Assembly: GCF_002979455.1 (NCBI RefSeq) | Contig: NZ_PCOU01000007.1 | Location: 1-64,000, forward strand | Length of the DNA: 64,000 bases | Source of the DNA: Chryseobacterium sp. MYb7 | GTDB lineage: Bacteria; Bacteroidota; Bacteroidia; Flavobacteriales; Weeksellaceae | Direction: 5' to 3' | Part shown: positions 9,020 through 18,046 of the stretch, in pieces | Layout of the letters: each line of letters starts with the position of its first letter | Position numbering within the stretch: the stretch's first letter is position 1 | Position numbers and translations under genes: made by a program | The notes under the pieces: model-generated | Told to the model about the DNA's origin: nothing | The model's database searches: none | What the model saw: only the letters and a program-made list of their open reading frames with translations

Positions 9020-10369
9020 ATGAAAATTAAATTATTAACCGATACTTTTTTGGGTATCGCCACCCTACTCGTTTTTCAATCATGTGCAGAAAATACTTTG
9101 ATATCAGAGGATACTGCTGCAACACAAAAAGACGCTTCTGCTTTAAGGAAAGCATCGTCTTTCAGCGTACCAGTTGCTGGAAATTCTTTTTTAACAGTAA
9201 AACCTTCTGGTGCCAGTGAAGTTATCACTTCCTCTAACTTAGGTAACTGGACGAATTCCAATACTGTAATCAGTACTTATTTCAGAGTGAGTAATACGGG
9301 AACGCTAAACATTGGATTAAAAGCGTCTGTTCCTTCAGGCACAAGTGTTGTAAAAGTAACCATAGGCAGTACTTCCAAAAATGTTACCTTAACAGGGTCT
9401 ACTTCTAAAGATTATACCGTTGGAGATTTTACTATTTCTACTCCGGGTTATGTAAAAGTTGATCTTCAGGGAGTTTCAAAAACAGGAGGATATTTTGCGG
9501 ATGTTACCAATGTTACTTTCAGCGGAGCAGCTTCTACAGGAACCAATGTTTACAGTAATGATCCTTCCTACTATTATTGGGCACGCAGAGGGCCTTCCTG
9601 CCACCTTAATTATGTAATTCCAACGACCAGCAATGTGAGCTATTATTACAATGAAGTAACAGTACCTGTGGGAGAAGATAAGATTGGCTCTTATTTTATG
9701 GCCAATGGCTTCAGTGCAGGATATTTTGGAATGCAGGTCAACTCTGCTACAGAAAGAAGAATTCTATTCTCTGTATGGAGCCCATTTGAAACCGATGATC
9801 CGAATAATATTCCTCCTGATCATAAAATTATTCTGAACCGAGCCGGTACCGGAGTAACAATTGGAGAATTCGGCAACGAGGGATCTGGTGGACAAAGTTA
9901 TTACAAGTATAACTGGGTCGCAGGGCAAACCTATAAATTCTTATTAAAAGGCGAACCTGACGGCACTGGAAAAACAGATTTCACAGCCTGGTTTTTATCT
10001 CCGGATGCTACAACGTGGAAACTGATAGCCAGCTGGAAACGACCTCAAACCAGCACTTATCTTAAAAGCTTCTATAGCTTTGTTGAAAATTTCAATCCTG
10101 AAAATGGATATCAGGGTAGAAAAGCGGAATTCAAAAATCAATGGGTAAGAACTTCAGATGGCAACTGGTTTGCTGTTTCAGGAGCAAAGTTCAGTGTAGA
10201 TAATACTTATAATGCACAGCAAAGAATAGATGCAATGGGCGGAACAAATGGTAATGCTTTCTTTTTGCAAAACGGAGGATTCTTTAATACGGTTGTTGCT
10301 CCCGGCACACAGTTTACTGTGACAGCACCTACACAGGCTCCGAATATTAATTTTTCGACGCTTCCTTAA
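9020..10369 (+). CDS. secreted lipoprotein with DUF5077/DUF3472-like domains
   Basis: A 449-residue protein starting with a lipoprotein signal (hydrophobic stretch, then lipobox TLLVFQSC near residue 22). Residues about 50-175 form a beta-rich domain (VPVAGNSFLTVKPSG ... YVKVDLQGVSKTGGYFADV) like DUF5077. Residues about 180-420 resemble DUF3472, with RRGPSCHLNY, an NGFSAGYFGMQVN segment and VWSPFETDDP. Proteins with this pair are surface or secreted and often sit near glycan-use genes; the substrate is unknown. It lies alone between two identical tRNA-Phe genes and has its own terminator. A weak TTTG-N20-TAGGAC promoter is seen at 8968-8997. Confidence 0.75.
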   Translation: MKIKLLTDTFLGIATLLVFQSCAENTLISEDTAATQKDASALRKASSFSVPVAGNSFLTVKPSGASEVITSSNLGNWTNSNTVISTYFRVSNTGTLNIGLKASVPSGTSVVKVTIGSTSKNVTLTGSTSKDYTVGDFTISTPGYVKVDLQGVSKTGGYFADVTNVTFSGAASTGTNVYSNDPSYYYWARRGPSCHLNYVIPTTSNVSYYYNEVTVPVGEDKIGSYFMANGFSAGYFGMQVNSATERRILFSVWSPFETDDPNNIPPDHKIILNRAGTGVTIGEFGNEGSGGQSYYKYNWVAGQTYKFLLKGEPDGTGKTDFTAWFLSPDATTWKLIASWKRPQTSTYLKSFYSFVENFNPENGYQGRKAEFKNQWVRTSDGNWFAVSGAKFSVDNTYNAQQRIDAMGGTNGNAFFLQNGGFFNTVVAPGTQFTVTAPTQAPNINFSTLP

Positions 10370-10389
10370 AATGATCACCTAAAATAATT

Positions 10390-10420
10390 AAGCCAGCGAC
10401 TTTATAAGAGCTGGCTTTTT
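10390..10420 (+). terminator. terminator of the lipoprotein gene
   Basis: Stem AAGCCAGC (10390-10397) with GCTGGCTT (10410-10417), 12-base loop, then a T run. It begins 20 bases after the stop codon. Confidence 0.85.
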
Positions 10421-10576
10421 TAATTTGTCTTAACTTCTTCTTTGAACTGGAATCATTTAATTTTAAATCTCTAAAAAATTAAAAAAATTAATTACACCAA
10501 ATCATTGATGAACAAAGCGTTGAAACCAAAAACAGGCTATATCAATAGATTTATTCAAAAAAATAAAGATAAAAAC

Positions 10577-10607
10577 TTGCGTGGTATTATAAAATGTTAT
10601 ACTTTTG
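10577..10607 (+). promoter_or_regulatory. promoter of the second tRNA-Phe
   Basis: TTG at 10577-10579, 20-base spacer, TACTTTTG at 10600-10607. The -7 box and 24 bases after it are identical to the copy-1 promoter and leader, so the promoter was duplicated together with the tRNA. Confidence 0.8.
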
Positions 10608-10648
10608 CATCACTTTAAAACAACGAAGTAATAAACGAAAACATAAAT

Positions 10649-10721
10649 GGTTTCTTAGCTCAGTTGGTAGAGCAATGGATTGAAAATCCATGTGTCCCTG
10701 GTTCGATTCCTGGAGAAACCA
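10649..10721 (+). tRNA. tRNA-Phe (GAA), copy 2; island integration target
   Basis: A 73-nt gene identical to copy 1, with anticodon GAA at 10682-10684. Its last 16 bases are part of a 24-base direct repeat whose other copy is at 58250-58273, so the tRNA 3' end is the attachment site of the island downstream. The gene stays intact because the element carries the matching 3' end. Confidence 0.97.
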
Positions 10722-10729
10722 CTAGAAAT
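10706..10729. repeat. attL: left attachment repeat of the island
   Basis: This 24-base sequence begins in the T-arm of tRNA-Phe copy 2 and runs eight bases past its end. An exact copy is at 58250-58273. After a four-base mismatch zone both copies continue with ACAATTTCTAACAAA and similar terminator hairpins, so homology extends past the core. The integrase gene lies 240 bases inside. Confidence 0.88.
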
Positions 10730-10744
10730 GAGACAATTTCTAAC

Positions 10745-10779
10745 AAAACCCCTCAAATTGTATGATTTGAGGGGTTTTT
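10745..10779 (+). terminator. terminator after tRNA-Phe copy 2
   Basis: A 14-base stem AAAACCCCTCAAAT with ATTTGAGGGGTTTT and a T run. It stands between the tRNA and the integrase, so read-through from the tRNA into the integrase should be low. Confidence 0.85.
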
Positions 10780-10966
10780 ATTTTAATGGTTTAACAAAAT
10801 ATACCATTTTTTCTCAAATTAAAGGTGACCTTTTCGGTGACCTACAAATTTTGATTTTTCAGGTAACCGAATTTCTTCGAAAGTCTCATCAGCAAGGCTG
10901 TTCAATAATTGAACATCTTGATTAATGAGTCACCGGAAATTATTTTAAACCTTTAAAGTTATTATT

Positions 10967-12184
10967 ATGAAAACCAAAATTTCAGTATTGTTTTATGCAA
11001 AAAGATCCAAAGCAAAAAACAATGATCAAGTTCCAGTTTACCTACGAATTACCGTCAATGGAAAACGTTCAGAATGCTCTACAGGTAAAAACATAGACCC
11101 TTCTAAATGGAATTCGGAAATAAGTCGTTTAAAAGGCAATTCTGAAGAGGCCCGCACTGTCAATAAGTATTTTGATGTTTTATCGTCTAAAATCCTTGAA
11201 ATCGAAAGAATCCTTATTTTATCAGGAGAACCTTTTGATGCGACCGACGTGAAGAATCTTTTAATAGGAAGACAAGATATAGAACGCTATTTGATTCCTA
11301 TCTTTCAAGACCACAATAACAGGATGGAGAAATTAATTGGAAAAGAATACGCAGTGGCTACTCTGAAGAATTTCAAAACTTGTTTAGCTCATTTAAAAAA
11401 GTTTCTATGGAATTCTTATAAAAAATCTGATATTAATATCAAAAAAATTGAGCCTGCTTTTCTCAATGATTTTGATTTCTTCCTTCGTACAAAAGTAAAG
11501 TGCAATAATAACTCTACGGTGAAGCATACTAAGAATTTGGCAAAAATTCTGAAAACCTGTTATCAGAATAATTGGATTGAAAAAGATTTAGTAATGTACT
11601 ACAAAGGAAAATTTAATGAAGTAACCACAAACTTCCTTACAGAAGAGGAAATAAAAACGATCCGCGATAAAGACTTTATTAGTCAGGGTTTAAATTTAGT
11701 CCGAGACATTTTCATTTTTAGCTGTTATACCGGATTGGCTTATATTGATATCAATAATCTGACAAAAGCTCATATCTCTAAAGGAATAGATGGTAATTTT
11801 TGGATTAAAACCCACAGACAAAAGACAAGAACAGCATCGAATATCCCCCTACTTCCTATAGCTGAGGAAATACTTAGAAAATATAAAAGCCATCCCTTAA
11901 CTGCAAATTCGGAGAAACTATTACCCATGTATACTAACCAAAAGGTCAATGAGTATCTAAAAACAATTGCTGAGAATTGTGGAATTATCAAAAAACTTAC
12001 TTTTCATGTGGCACGTCATACATTTGCAACAACTGTAACTTTAGGGAATAATGTTTCAATGGAAAGTGTGAGTAAAATGTTGGGACATAAAAGCATTAAA
12101 ACAACTCAACATTATGCTAAGATTTTGGATAAAAAAGTGAGTGAAGACATGAGTGCCTTAAAAAATATATTAACTGCAAATTGA
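10967..12184 (+). CDS. tyrosine recombinase/integrase of the island
   Basis: A 405-residue site-specific recombinase with three parts: N-terminal Arm-binding domain (about 1-100, VLFYAKRSKAKNNDQVPVYLR), core-binding SAM-like domain (about 110-210) and catalytic domain (about 215-400). Catalytic residues visible are H347-xx-R350 (HVARHTF), H374 (LGHKS) and nucleophile Y383 (TTQHYAKI). The usual first Arg is replaced in SCYTGLAYIDI, a variation common in Bacteroidetes transposon integrases. It should catalyse integration and excision at the tRNA-Phe 3' end repeats. No clear promoter of its own is seen in the 190 bases upstream. Confidence 0.95.
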   Translation: MKTKISVLFYAKRSKAKNNDQVPVYLRITVNGKRSECSTGKNIDPSKWNSEISRLKGNSEEARTVNKYFDVLSSKILEIERILILSGEPFDATDVKNLLIGRQDIERYLIPIFQDHNNRMEKLIGKEYAVATLKNFKTCLAHLKKFLWNSYKKSDINIKKIEPAFLNDFDFFLRTKVKCNNNSTVKHTKNLAKILKTCYQNNWIEKDLVMYYKGKFNEVTTNFLTEEEIKTIRDKDFISQGLNLVRDIFIFSCYTGLAYIDINNLTKAHISKGIDGNFWIKTHRQKTRTASNIPLLPIAEEILRKYKSHPLTANSEKLLPMYTNQKVNEYLKTIAENCGIIKKLTFHVARHTFATTVTLGNNVSMESVSKMLGHKSIKTTQHYAKILDKKVSEDMSALKNILTAN

Positions 12185-12210
12185 TAAATACTATTTAAGT
12201 TTGAACCTAA

Positions 12211-12247
12211 AAAAGCTGTAAAAATATAATTTACAGCTTTTTTTATA
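12211..12247 (+). terminator. integrase terminator
   Basis: A perfect 12-base stem AAAAGCTGTAAA (12211-12222) with TTTACAGCTTTT (12230-12241), followed by more T. It lies 27 bases after the integrase stop codon. Confidence 0.88.
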
Positions 12248-12790
12248 AATTTTGATTGAAATTATAACTATCAGTGAGTGATTTTGTACCCATTCCTCAT
12301 CGCTTTATTGATAAGATTTTCGCTGCAGCATCGTTGTGAATAGCCTCAAACAGGATATTGCAAAAAAGTGGTAAAATCCTAATTTAAATTTTACGTAATA
12401 AAGCTAAAAATTTCTGCCAAAACCTGCAAGTAAAAAGGTCAAAATTTGAACAGTTTTTTTAGAGTTCAAACCAGGAATTTACTCCTTCTCTTGCACCTTA
12501 AATTTCTCAGTTGAAATATTTCTAAAAGAAAACGAAGAAAAAAAATTAAAAAAAAGAAAAAAAGAAAGCCTCTTTAAAATGAGCGTGGCTTTCTGTCAAG
12601 GTTTTTTGGAAAAAATTTTTGCGTATATTTTTATACGTAAAAACTTTTTCTGAAAATCCTGGGACTTGACCTTGACAGAATTTAGCTGTTGGATTGGAAA
12701 GCGAAGTATCTTTGGTTTATTTTTTAACTTTTGACCAAATAAAACATATCTCGTATTTAATAAAAAGGCTGAAATTTTAGAAAAAATTGA
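12248..12790. other. convergent intergenic region between integrase and defence operon
   Basis: No gene is seen on either strand. It is A-rich (several A runs near 12530-12570) and contains one long inverted repeat (12591-12680). Confidence 0.6.
12591..12680. repeat. 90-base imperfect palindrome
   Basis: The outer arms TTCTGTCAAGG (12591-12601) and CCTTGACAGAA (12670-12680) are perfect 11-base complements. The inner arms CGTATA (12622-12627) and TATACG (12632-12637), extended by flanking A/T tracts, close a second stem around a four-base loop. It lies about 110 bases downstream of the HNH gene stop and could end the defence transcript, or be a protein-binding or processing site of the element. 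Confidence 0.7.
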
Positions 12791-13687
12791 TTACCCAATA
12801 CCAAGTAATTCTTCAATAATATCTTTTTTAAATTTAGAAAATGGTCTTTTGTGATAATCTTCCTTTTTAGACTCAATTCCAAACAATAATCTAGATATTT
12901 CGCTTTCTGATATTGATAAATTAAAAGTGTCTTCGAATAAAATCTTTAGATAATTTTCACTATACTTATATCTTAAATCTAATAAATCTTTCAGTTCTCT
13001 TTTTGAACTACTATCATAAATTTCTTTCAACCTACTATACTCTAGGCTAGCTTCAGCCTTTGAATCAGTATTAATAAATTTTACAGTTGGATTTGTAATT
13101 CTTGTATCATAATCATATGAAAAAGAAAATATTAATTCTTCTTCATATGGATGAAAAATATTATCTAAAGCATTATCCCATCCACATTTTGGCGAGTTAT
13201 TGTGTTTAATATGATTGCATGATTGGCAACTAGGAATTAAATTATAAAAGCTCAAAGACAATACTGGGTGACTTTCTTTTGGAAACCAATGATCTAACTG
13301 AGCTTGCGCTCTATCTTTTACTAATTGCACTGTGTAGTTTCTATTACAATAAACACACGTGTCAATATTAAGCTTTTCTAAAAATTCTTTGTTTTTAAAA
13401 TTACCATATCCTGTGTCAATAAAAAAACTTTTAATGAGTTTTCTGTGATTAGAAGATAATGGTAAAGATTCATATTTCTCATGCAATTTTATAAGCTCGT
13501 TTGGTTTGCTACTAATCAGCTCTTTATAATTCTCTTTTAGGAATTTTATGAAGCTAAAATGTAAGTATTTTCTTTCTCTACCTTTTCCTCTTATAAGAAA
13601 CTTGTCGGTAAGTACTTTCTCGAATATTCTATTAACTTCTTGTTTATGAAATTTTACAGCACTTTCAGATGGATTTATTGTTAGCAT
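12791..13687 (-). CDS. ptuB: HNH endonuclease, Septu PtuB-like
   Basis: A 298-residue protein with an HNH nuclease core at about residues 108-160. It shows a first CxxC (DTCVYCNR), then QLDHWFPKE with the catalytic-type Asp-His, then NLIPSCQSCNHIKHNN with the second CxxC and closing Asn/His. The zinc-ribbon-stabilised HNH next to an SMC-like ATPase is the Septu (PtuA/PtuB) arrangement, in which the ATPase controls a nuclease that acts on nucleic acid during phage infection. Its ATG shares one base with the ATPase stop (TAATG), so the two are translationally coupled. It is the last gene of the defence operon. The alternative is another ATPase-HNH pair of the same broad class. Confidence 0.8.
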   Translation of the reverse strand: MLTINPSESAVKFHKQEVNRIFEKVLTDKFLIRGKGRERKYLHFSFIKFLKENYKELISSKPNELIKLHEKYESLPLSSNHRKLIKSFFIDTGYGNFKNKEFLEKLNIDTCVYCNRNYTVQLVKDRAQAQLDHWFPKESHPVLSLSFYNLIPSCQSCNHIKHNNSPKCGWDNALDNIFHPYEEELIFSFSYDYDTRITNPTVKFINTDSKAEASLEYSRLKEIYDSSSKRELKDLLDLRYKYSENYLKILFEDTFNLSISESEISRLLFGIESKKEDYHKRPFSKFKKDIIEELLGIG

Positions 13688-15885
13688 TATAAATTAAATT
13701 TTTTGTTCAAATAATCGATTTGTTTTCTTGCTATCTCCTTTTGTACTTCGCTTTGCTCTGAAAGTTCGTCTAGCATTTCTGCCAATTTCAATCTTAATAT
13801 AGGTTCATCAATAATTTTGATAATCTGCCTGTGGTAATCAAAATCATCTTTAATTTGATTAAAAGATTTTTCACTTTTTTTAGCTCCCTTGATCCAATGA
13901 ATTGTTTTATTTATTGTTTCTTCTGCAAACTCTCCCATTAATAAGCCACTTTTGATTTCATTACTGAAAAAGAAGCTATTTACTAATAAATCAGAAATGT
14001 TTGCAGCAAAAGTGCTTGCTCTATCAAAAGTATCTACAGCTCCATCTTTTAAAAAGAGTACGTTCTGTTTTGGAATATCTGATAATATAAACGGCGAATG
14101 AGTAATAAACAGAATATTGAGATTATCATATCTTTGATAAACGGAATTTATCGCTTTCAACAAGTCATTTAGGAAAGTTCTTTGAAAGTCAGGATGCGAG
14201 TATAATTCTATTTCATCAAAAATTATATTAACATTCTTATAATAAATCATTTTTTCATTTGGATCATTCTCATCTATTATTAAATCTTGAACAGATTTTA
14301 GATTTCGCAAATGATAAATTACCGAATGAATGCTATACAACTTTTGTTTCTCTCCGGAACTGAAATTATTAAAATTGTGATTTGAATATTTCTCTTCAAA
14401 AAAGTAATTTACTTTAAAGATAGAAGGAAGCGACTGGGCAATAGAGAACTTATTCATCAAATAATGTTCTTCGGGATCTACTCTAGACTTGAATGTTGTA
14501 TCAATCACCTCATACAGATCATCTATCTTAATCAGTTTTTCATTAAGTTTTTCTATAAAAATTTCATCACCTTTTAAATATTGATACTTTAATAAAAATA
14601 TTGCTTGGCATAGTTTGTCTGTGATGTGACTTCCATCATCTTTTAATTGTTCAAAATATATTCTTAGATTATCTGGACTAATTAATGTAAAATATAAAGG
14701 ATTATCATTTTTCATAATAATGCCATGCTTCCCTTTTCTATATTTCTGATATTTTTTATAAAATGTAATCTTATACAGTTTTACAAGAATATAATCTCTT
14801 AAGTAAGGGTAAAAACTTTCATTGATAAAGTTTTTTAACTTTATTTTTTCATCATAAAATATTTCAAGTAACAATTCGAGATATTCAACTTTTTCTTCAT
14901 TCCTATTATTTATCCGAAGATCTTTTTTTTCACTCTCATCCCAATGACTAAATTTGTTATAGTCAATTTCTATGGATATATGGGAAACATCTTTACCTTT
15001 TGCAATACTTCTAAGTTTTTTTTCTTGCAAAATATTCACGAGAAAACGCGATGAAGCTAAATACTTTTCAGAATTTACATCTATGTTACCATCTTCACGA
15101 AATGGATTTATAACAATAGGTAATTGATAACTGTCATTTTTGTGAAAAACACCTTTCAACCATTCACCTGTTTCACTTGTATTATAACCATAATGTGAGT
15201 AATTTATAATCATTGTGTAAAAAAAATCTTTAAAGAAAAGAAGTTCTGATTTTGAAAGATCTTTTTCACCTCCTGGTTTATGGCTTTTGATATGTATTTC
15301 GGTATTTTTTTGAAGTGAAAAAGTTTTTGGATTAGAATTGAAATCTTTATCAAAATCTAATAACGTAATTTCATTATTTTTAATTTTAAGTTTCCTAATC
15401 TTTTCCCTACTATTTTCTTGAAATAGGTTATAATAAAAATAAATTTCAACATTTATTGAATTTAAATCTTTAACAATACTTTCATTATACTTCGCAACAA
15501 GTTCCTTTTTCTTCTCTTCATCTTTACTATCATATAAGTTTTCTGGGTTAATAAAATCATCCTTAATTCCCAAAGATATTTTTACAATTGACGCCACGAG
15601 TAACTCAATTAAAGCGCTTTTGCCAGATCCATTTTTACCCACAATTGCTGACACATTTATATTTGTCTTTGCATCATCTGCGCCTTGAGAAAACAAATCT
15701 TCAGGTATATTTTCTAGGTAAGCAATCTTACTTACATCATTTTCTAAATCGATTATCTCTTGATTATTGATATCATAAAAAATATAGTCATTGTAAAACT
15801 TATACAATTGATTAGTTTTTAAATTTTTGAGGTAATTTGGATTACACTCTTTTAGCGGTCTTATCGCAATTAATTTGAAGCTCAT
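13687..15885 (-). CDS. ptuA: AAA/SMC-like ATPase, Septu PtuA-like
   Basis: A 732-residue OLD/ABC-type ATPase. Walker A is AIVGKNGSGKSALIELL near residues 79-95; the ABC signature region is NFSSGEKQKLYSI near 515; Walker B with catalytic Glu is NIIFDEIELYSHPDFQ near 555; and the H-loop is LFITHSPFILSD near 595. Between Walker A and the signature is a long insertion (about 400 residues) of charged helices, as in RecF/SMC-type ATPases. The coupled HNH gene (TAATG) identifies it as the ATPase partner of a Septu-like system. It begins 25 bases after the sngC-like gene ends, so it is cotranscribed with the Shango module. It is long for PtuA, so a related ATPase-HNH subtype is possible. Confidence 0.78.
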   Translation of the reverse strand: MSFKLIAIRPLKECNPNYLKNLKTNQLYKFYNDYIFYDINNQEIIDLENDVSKIAYLENIPEDLFSQGADDAKTNINVSAIVGKNGSGKSALIELLVASIVKISLGIKDDFINPENLYDSKDEEKKKELVAKYNESIVKDLNSINVEIYFYYNLFQENSREKIRKLKIKNNEITLLDFDKDFNSNPKTFSLQKNTEIHIKSHKPGGEKDLSKSELLFFKDFFYTMIINYSHYGYNTSETGEWLKGVFHKNDSYQLPIVINPFREDGNIDVNSEKYLASSRFLVNILQEKKLRSIAKGKDVSHISIEIDYNKFSHWDESEKKDLRINNRNEEKVEYLELLLEIFYDEKIKLKNFINESFYPYLRDYILVKLYKITFYKKYQKYRKGKHGIIMKNDNPLYFTLISPDNLRIYFEQLKDDGSHITDKLCQAIFLLKYQYLKGDEIFIEKLNEKLIKIDDLYEVIDTTFKSRVDPEEHYLMNKFSIAQSLPSIFKVNYFFEEKYSNHNFNNFSSGEKQKLYSIHSVIYHLRNLKSVQDLIIDENDPNEKMIYYKNVNIIFDEIELYSHPDFQRTFLNDLLKAINSVYQRYDNLNILFITHSPFILSDIPKQNVLFLKDGAVDTFDRASTFAANISDLLVNSFFFSNEIKSGLLMGEFAEETINKTIHWIKGAKKSEKSFNQIKDDFDYHRQIIKIIDEPILRLKLAEMLDELSEQSEVQKEIARKQIDYLNKKFNL

Positions 15886-15910
15886 TGTTTTAGTTTTTAT
15901 AATTTAATTA

Positions 15911-18046
15911 TCAATTGGTTATCAATTCTAAATGCTTTATAAACTCTTCGCATTTATAAAAATCGTAATAAGAATTCTTTAATATTTCAATTTGACATTT
16001 TAGAGGTAAAAATTTACCGTATTTCGAAAAATCCAGAATCTCAGGAGTATTCTCCAGAAGATTTTCTAAAATGAAATCGAAATCAATATTGGATGATTCT
16101 ATACTTTTTATTTTTAAGATAAATTCTTCCTGGGAAGTTTTTATTTCAAAAGAAAAATCCAAGTCAGAGTAAATATTCTGAATTCCTAAAGTATCAAAAA
16201 TAAGTTTAAGCGTTCTGTTTATTTTTGTGCCTGTAAAAGAGTAAAATGTAAGATTTCTATTGGTTGAAAGTAAAGGTCGTTCTTTGATAATATCTGAAAA
16301 ATCAAAGACTGAAAATTCTTTCTGCATTTCCGTCATAACATCCTGACTTGGTTCATCAAGAAAATCATATTCTTTTTTAGAAACGAGCACTTCCAGCATT
16401 TTTTCTCTGATTTTGTCTGCGATATTGGCTCCGTTGCCCTCAAAGACTGGTTTCTTACCATCTTTTGCAGGAATTACTTCTATTTTCTTTGATTTTAAGT
16501 CAATTGCTATGATTTTCCAGATTCTTGCAGATAAGTAAATATTTTCATCTTCTCTAATCTGTAGGGTTAGTGGAATTTCTCCTACCTTATTTCCTTTATG
16601 AGATACTTTGAATAAATTTTCGGTTTGAAAAACGCTGTAAAACTCTCTGTTGTTAACAATTTTCTCTCCCTCAATTCCTAAAATCAATTCTGAACCAAGT
16701 TGTTCAAGAAGATCTTTCTCAACTAAAAATTCAATGATTTCTTCGATTTCATTTTCTGATATATTTTTGAAAGCATAGTTATGATGTAATTCACTCAGCA
16801 ATTTTTCTTTTGACATTCCAGAACTGCCTTTTATGATAGAAAGCATTTGATGAAGCAAAATATCATAAGGCTTTTCATTCAAAGAAACCGGCTCAATATA
16901 CTTCTCATCATATAAAAGCCAACAGGCAACTGATTGTAATAGTGTCCAACGATTAGTAGCATACAAAAACAAATTACTTGCTTTGTCATCTCTTCGTCCA
17001 CTTCTTCCTACTCTCTGGATTAATGAAGCAATGCTATGTGTAGCATCAATCTGAACGACCTGGTCCACACTTCCAATATCAATTCCTAATTCCAATGTGG
17101 AAGTGCACGCAATACTAAAGTTTTCATATGTGTTATTCTTTGCAAAGAATTCTACATATTCCCGCACTTCCTTATCTACGGAAGAATGATGGGAAAAGTA
17201 ATTTTGGTGTCCTCCGACTTTATCAGAAATCTTTCTCAATTTCACGGCAACTTCCTCAACTCTTCCTCTGGCATTTGGAAAAATCAATGATTTGCTATTT
17301 CTTGTCTGGATATATAAATCTTTTAATAATTCGAGAGGCATTTCTGCACCGCTGCCTTCAAAATATCTGAAGACTGCATTAATAGGTTTGGGGTTTGTAT
17401 CCCGTATGATTTTTGTGCTCTCAACGTCTCCGAGGAAACTTTTCAGTTCTAAATATTGGTTAGAATCACTGACGGTTGCAGAAAGTGCTATCGTTTTGAA
17501 TCTGGTTTTATTTATTTTTTGTAAACGTGATAAAATAGATTGCAATTGAACGCCTCTGTCGGAACCTAAAAAAGAGTGAACTTCATCAATTACTACATAT
17601 TCTAATGAAGCAAACAAATGTTTTACGTTATAGGGTTTATTAACAAACATTGCTTCCAAAGATTCCGGTGTAATCAGAACGATTCCGTTCGGATTTTTCA
17701 GCAGTTTATCTTTCTGACTTTTGCTCGCCTCACCGTGCCATTTGGTTACACTGATGTCCAAATATTCACACAATTCTTCAACACGTCGAAACTGGTCATT
17801 AATCAAAGCAATCAATGGAGAAATGTAAAGAACTTTCACACCCTCTTCTCTAAAATCTGTTCTTGATAAAATGGGTAGAAAAGCAGCTTCCGTTTTTCCA
17901 GAAGCTGTTCTGGAAATTAACACATAATCATTCTCAGTTGATAATATTCTTTGGATTGCTGCTTCCTGAATCGGTCGCAACCTTTCCCAGCCTTTGTCTC
18001 TGACGTATTTCCTAATGGGTTCAGAAAGTAGATTGAACGCCGTCAT
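15911..18046 (-). CDS. sngC: DEAD/DEAH-box helicase, Shango SngC-like
   Basis: A 711-residue superfamily 2 helicase with Lhr-like features. It has a Q-motif region RPIQEAAI near residue 24; Walker A ISRTASGKTEAA near 43-54; motif II VIDEVHSFLG near 152; motif III LSATVSD; and motif VI IQRVGRSGRRDD near 343. The C-terminal 300 residues include a winged-helix-like part and a region conserved in Lhr-type proteins. With the ATPase and TerB-type protein just upstream it matches SngC of the three-gene Shango anti-phage system. Its start overlaps the sngB stop by four bases (ATGA). Confidence 0.82.
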   Translation of the reverse strand: MTAFNLLSEPIRKYVRDKGWERLRPIQEAAIQRILSTENDYVLISRTASGKTEAAFLPILSRTDFREEGVKVLYISPLIALINDQFRRVEELCEYLDISVTKWHGEASKSQKDKLLKNPNGIVLITPESLEAMFVNKPYNVKHLFASLEYVVIDEVHSFLGSDRGVQLQSILSRLQKINKTRFKTIALSATVSDSNQYLELKSFLGDVESTKIIRDTNPKPINAVFRYFEGSGAEMPLELLKDLYIQTRNSKSLIFPNARGRVEEVAVKLRKISDKVGGHQNYFSHHSSVDKEVREYVEFFAKNNTYENFSIACTSTLELGIDIGSVDQVVQIDATHSIASLIQRVGRSGRRDDKASNLFLYATNRWTLLQSVACWLLYDEKYIEPVSLNEKPYDILLHQMLSIIKGSSGMSKEKLLSELHHNYAFKNISENEIEEIIEFLVEKDLLEQLGSELILGIEGEKIVNNREFYSVFQTENLFKVSHKGNKVGEIPLTLQIREDENIYLSARIWKIIAIDLKSKKIEVIPAKDGKKPVFEGNGANIADKIREKMLEVLVSKKEYDFLDEPSQDVMTEMQKEFSVFDFSDIIKERPLLSTNRNLTFYSFTGTKINRTLKLIFDTLGIQNIYSDLDFSFEIKTSQEEFILKIKSIESSNIDFDFILENLLENTPEILDFSKYGKFLPLKCQIEILKNSYYDFYKCEEFIKHLELITN

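Noticed and set aside
10680..10925. 81-codon plus-strand reading frame
   Set aside because: It starts inside tRNA-Phe copy 2 and runs through its terminator hairpin; no domain is seen.
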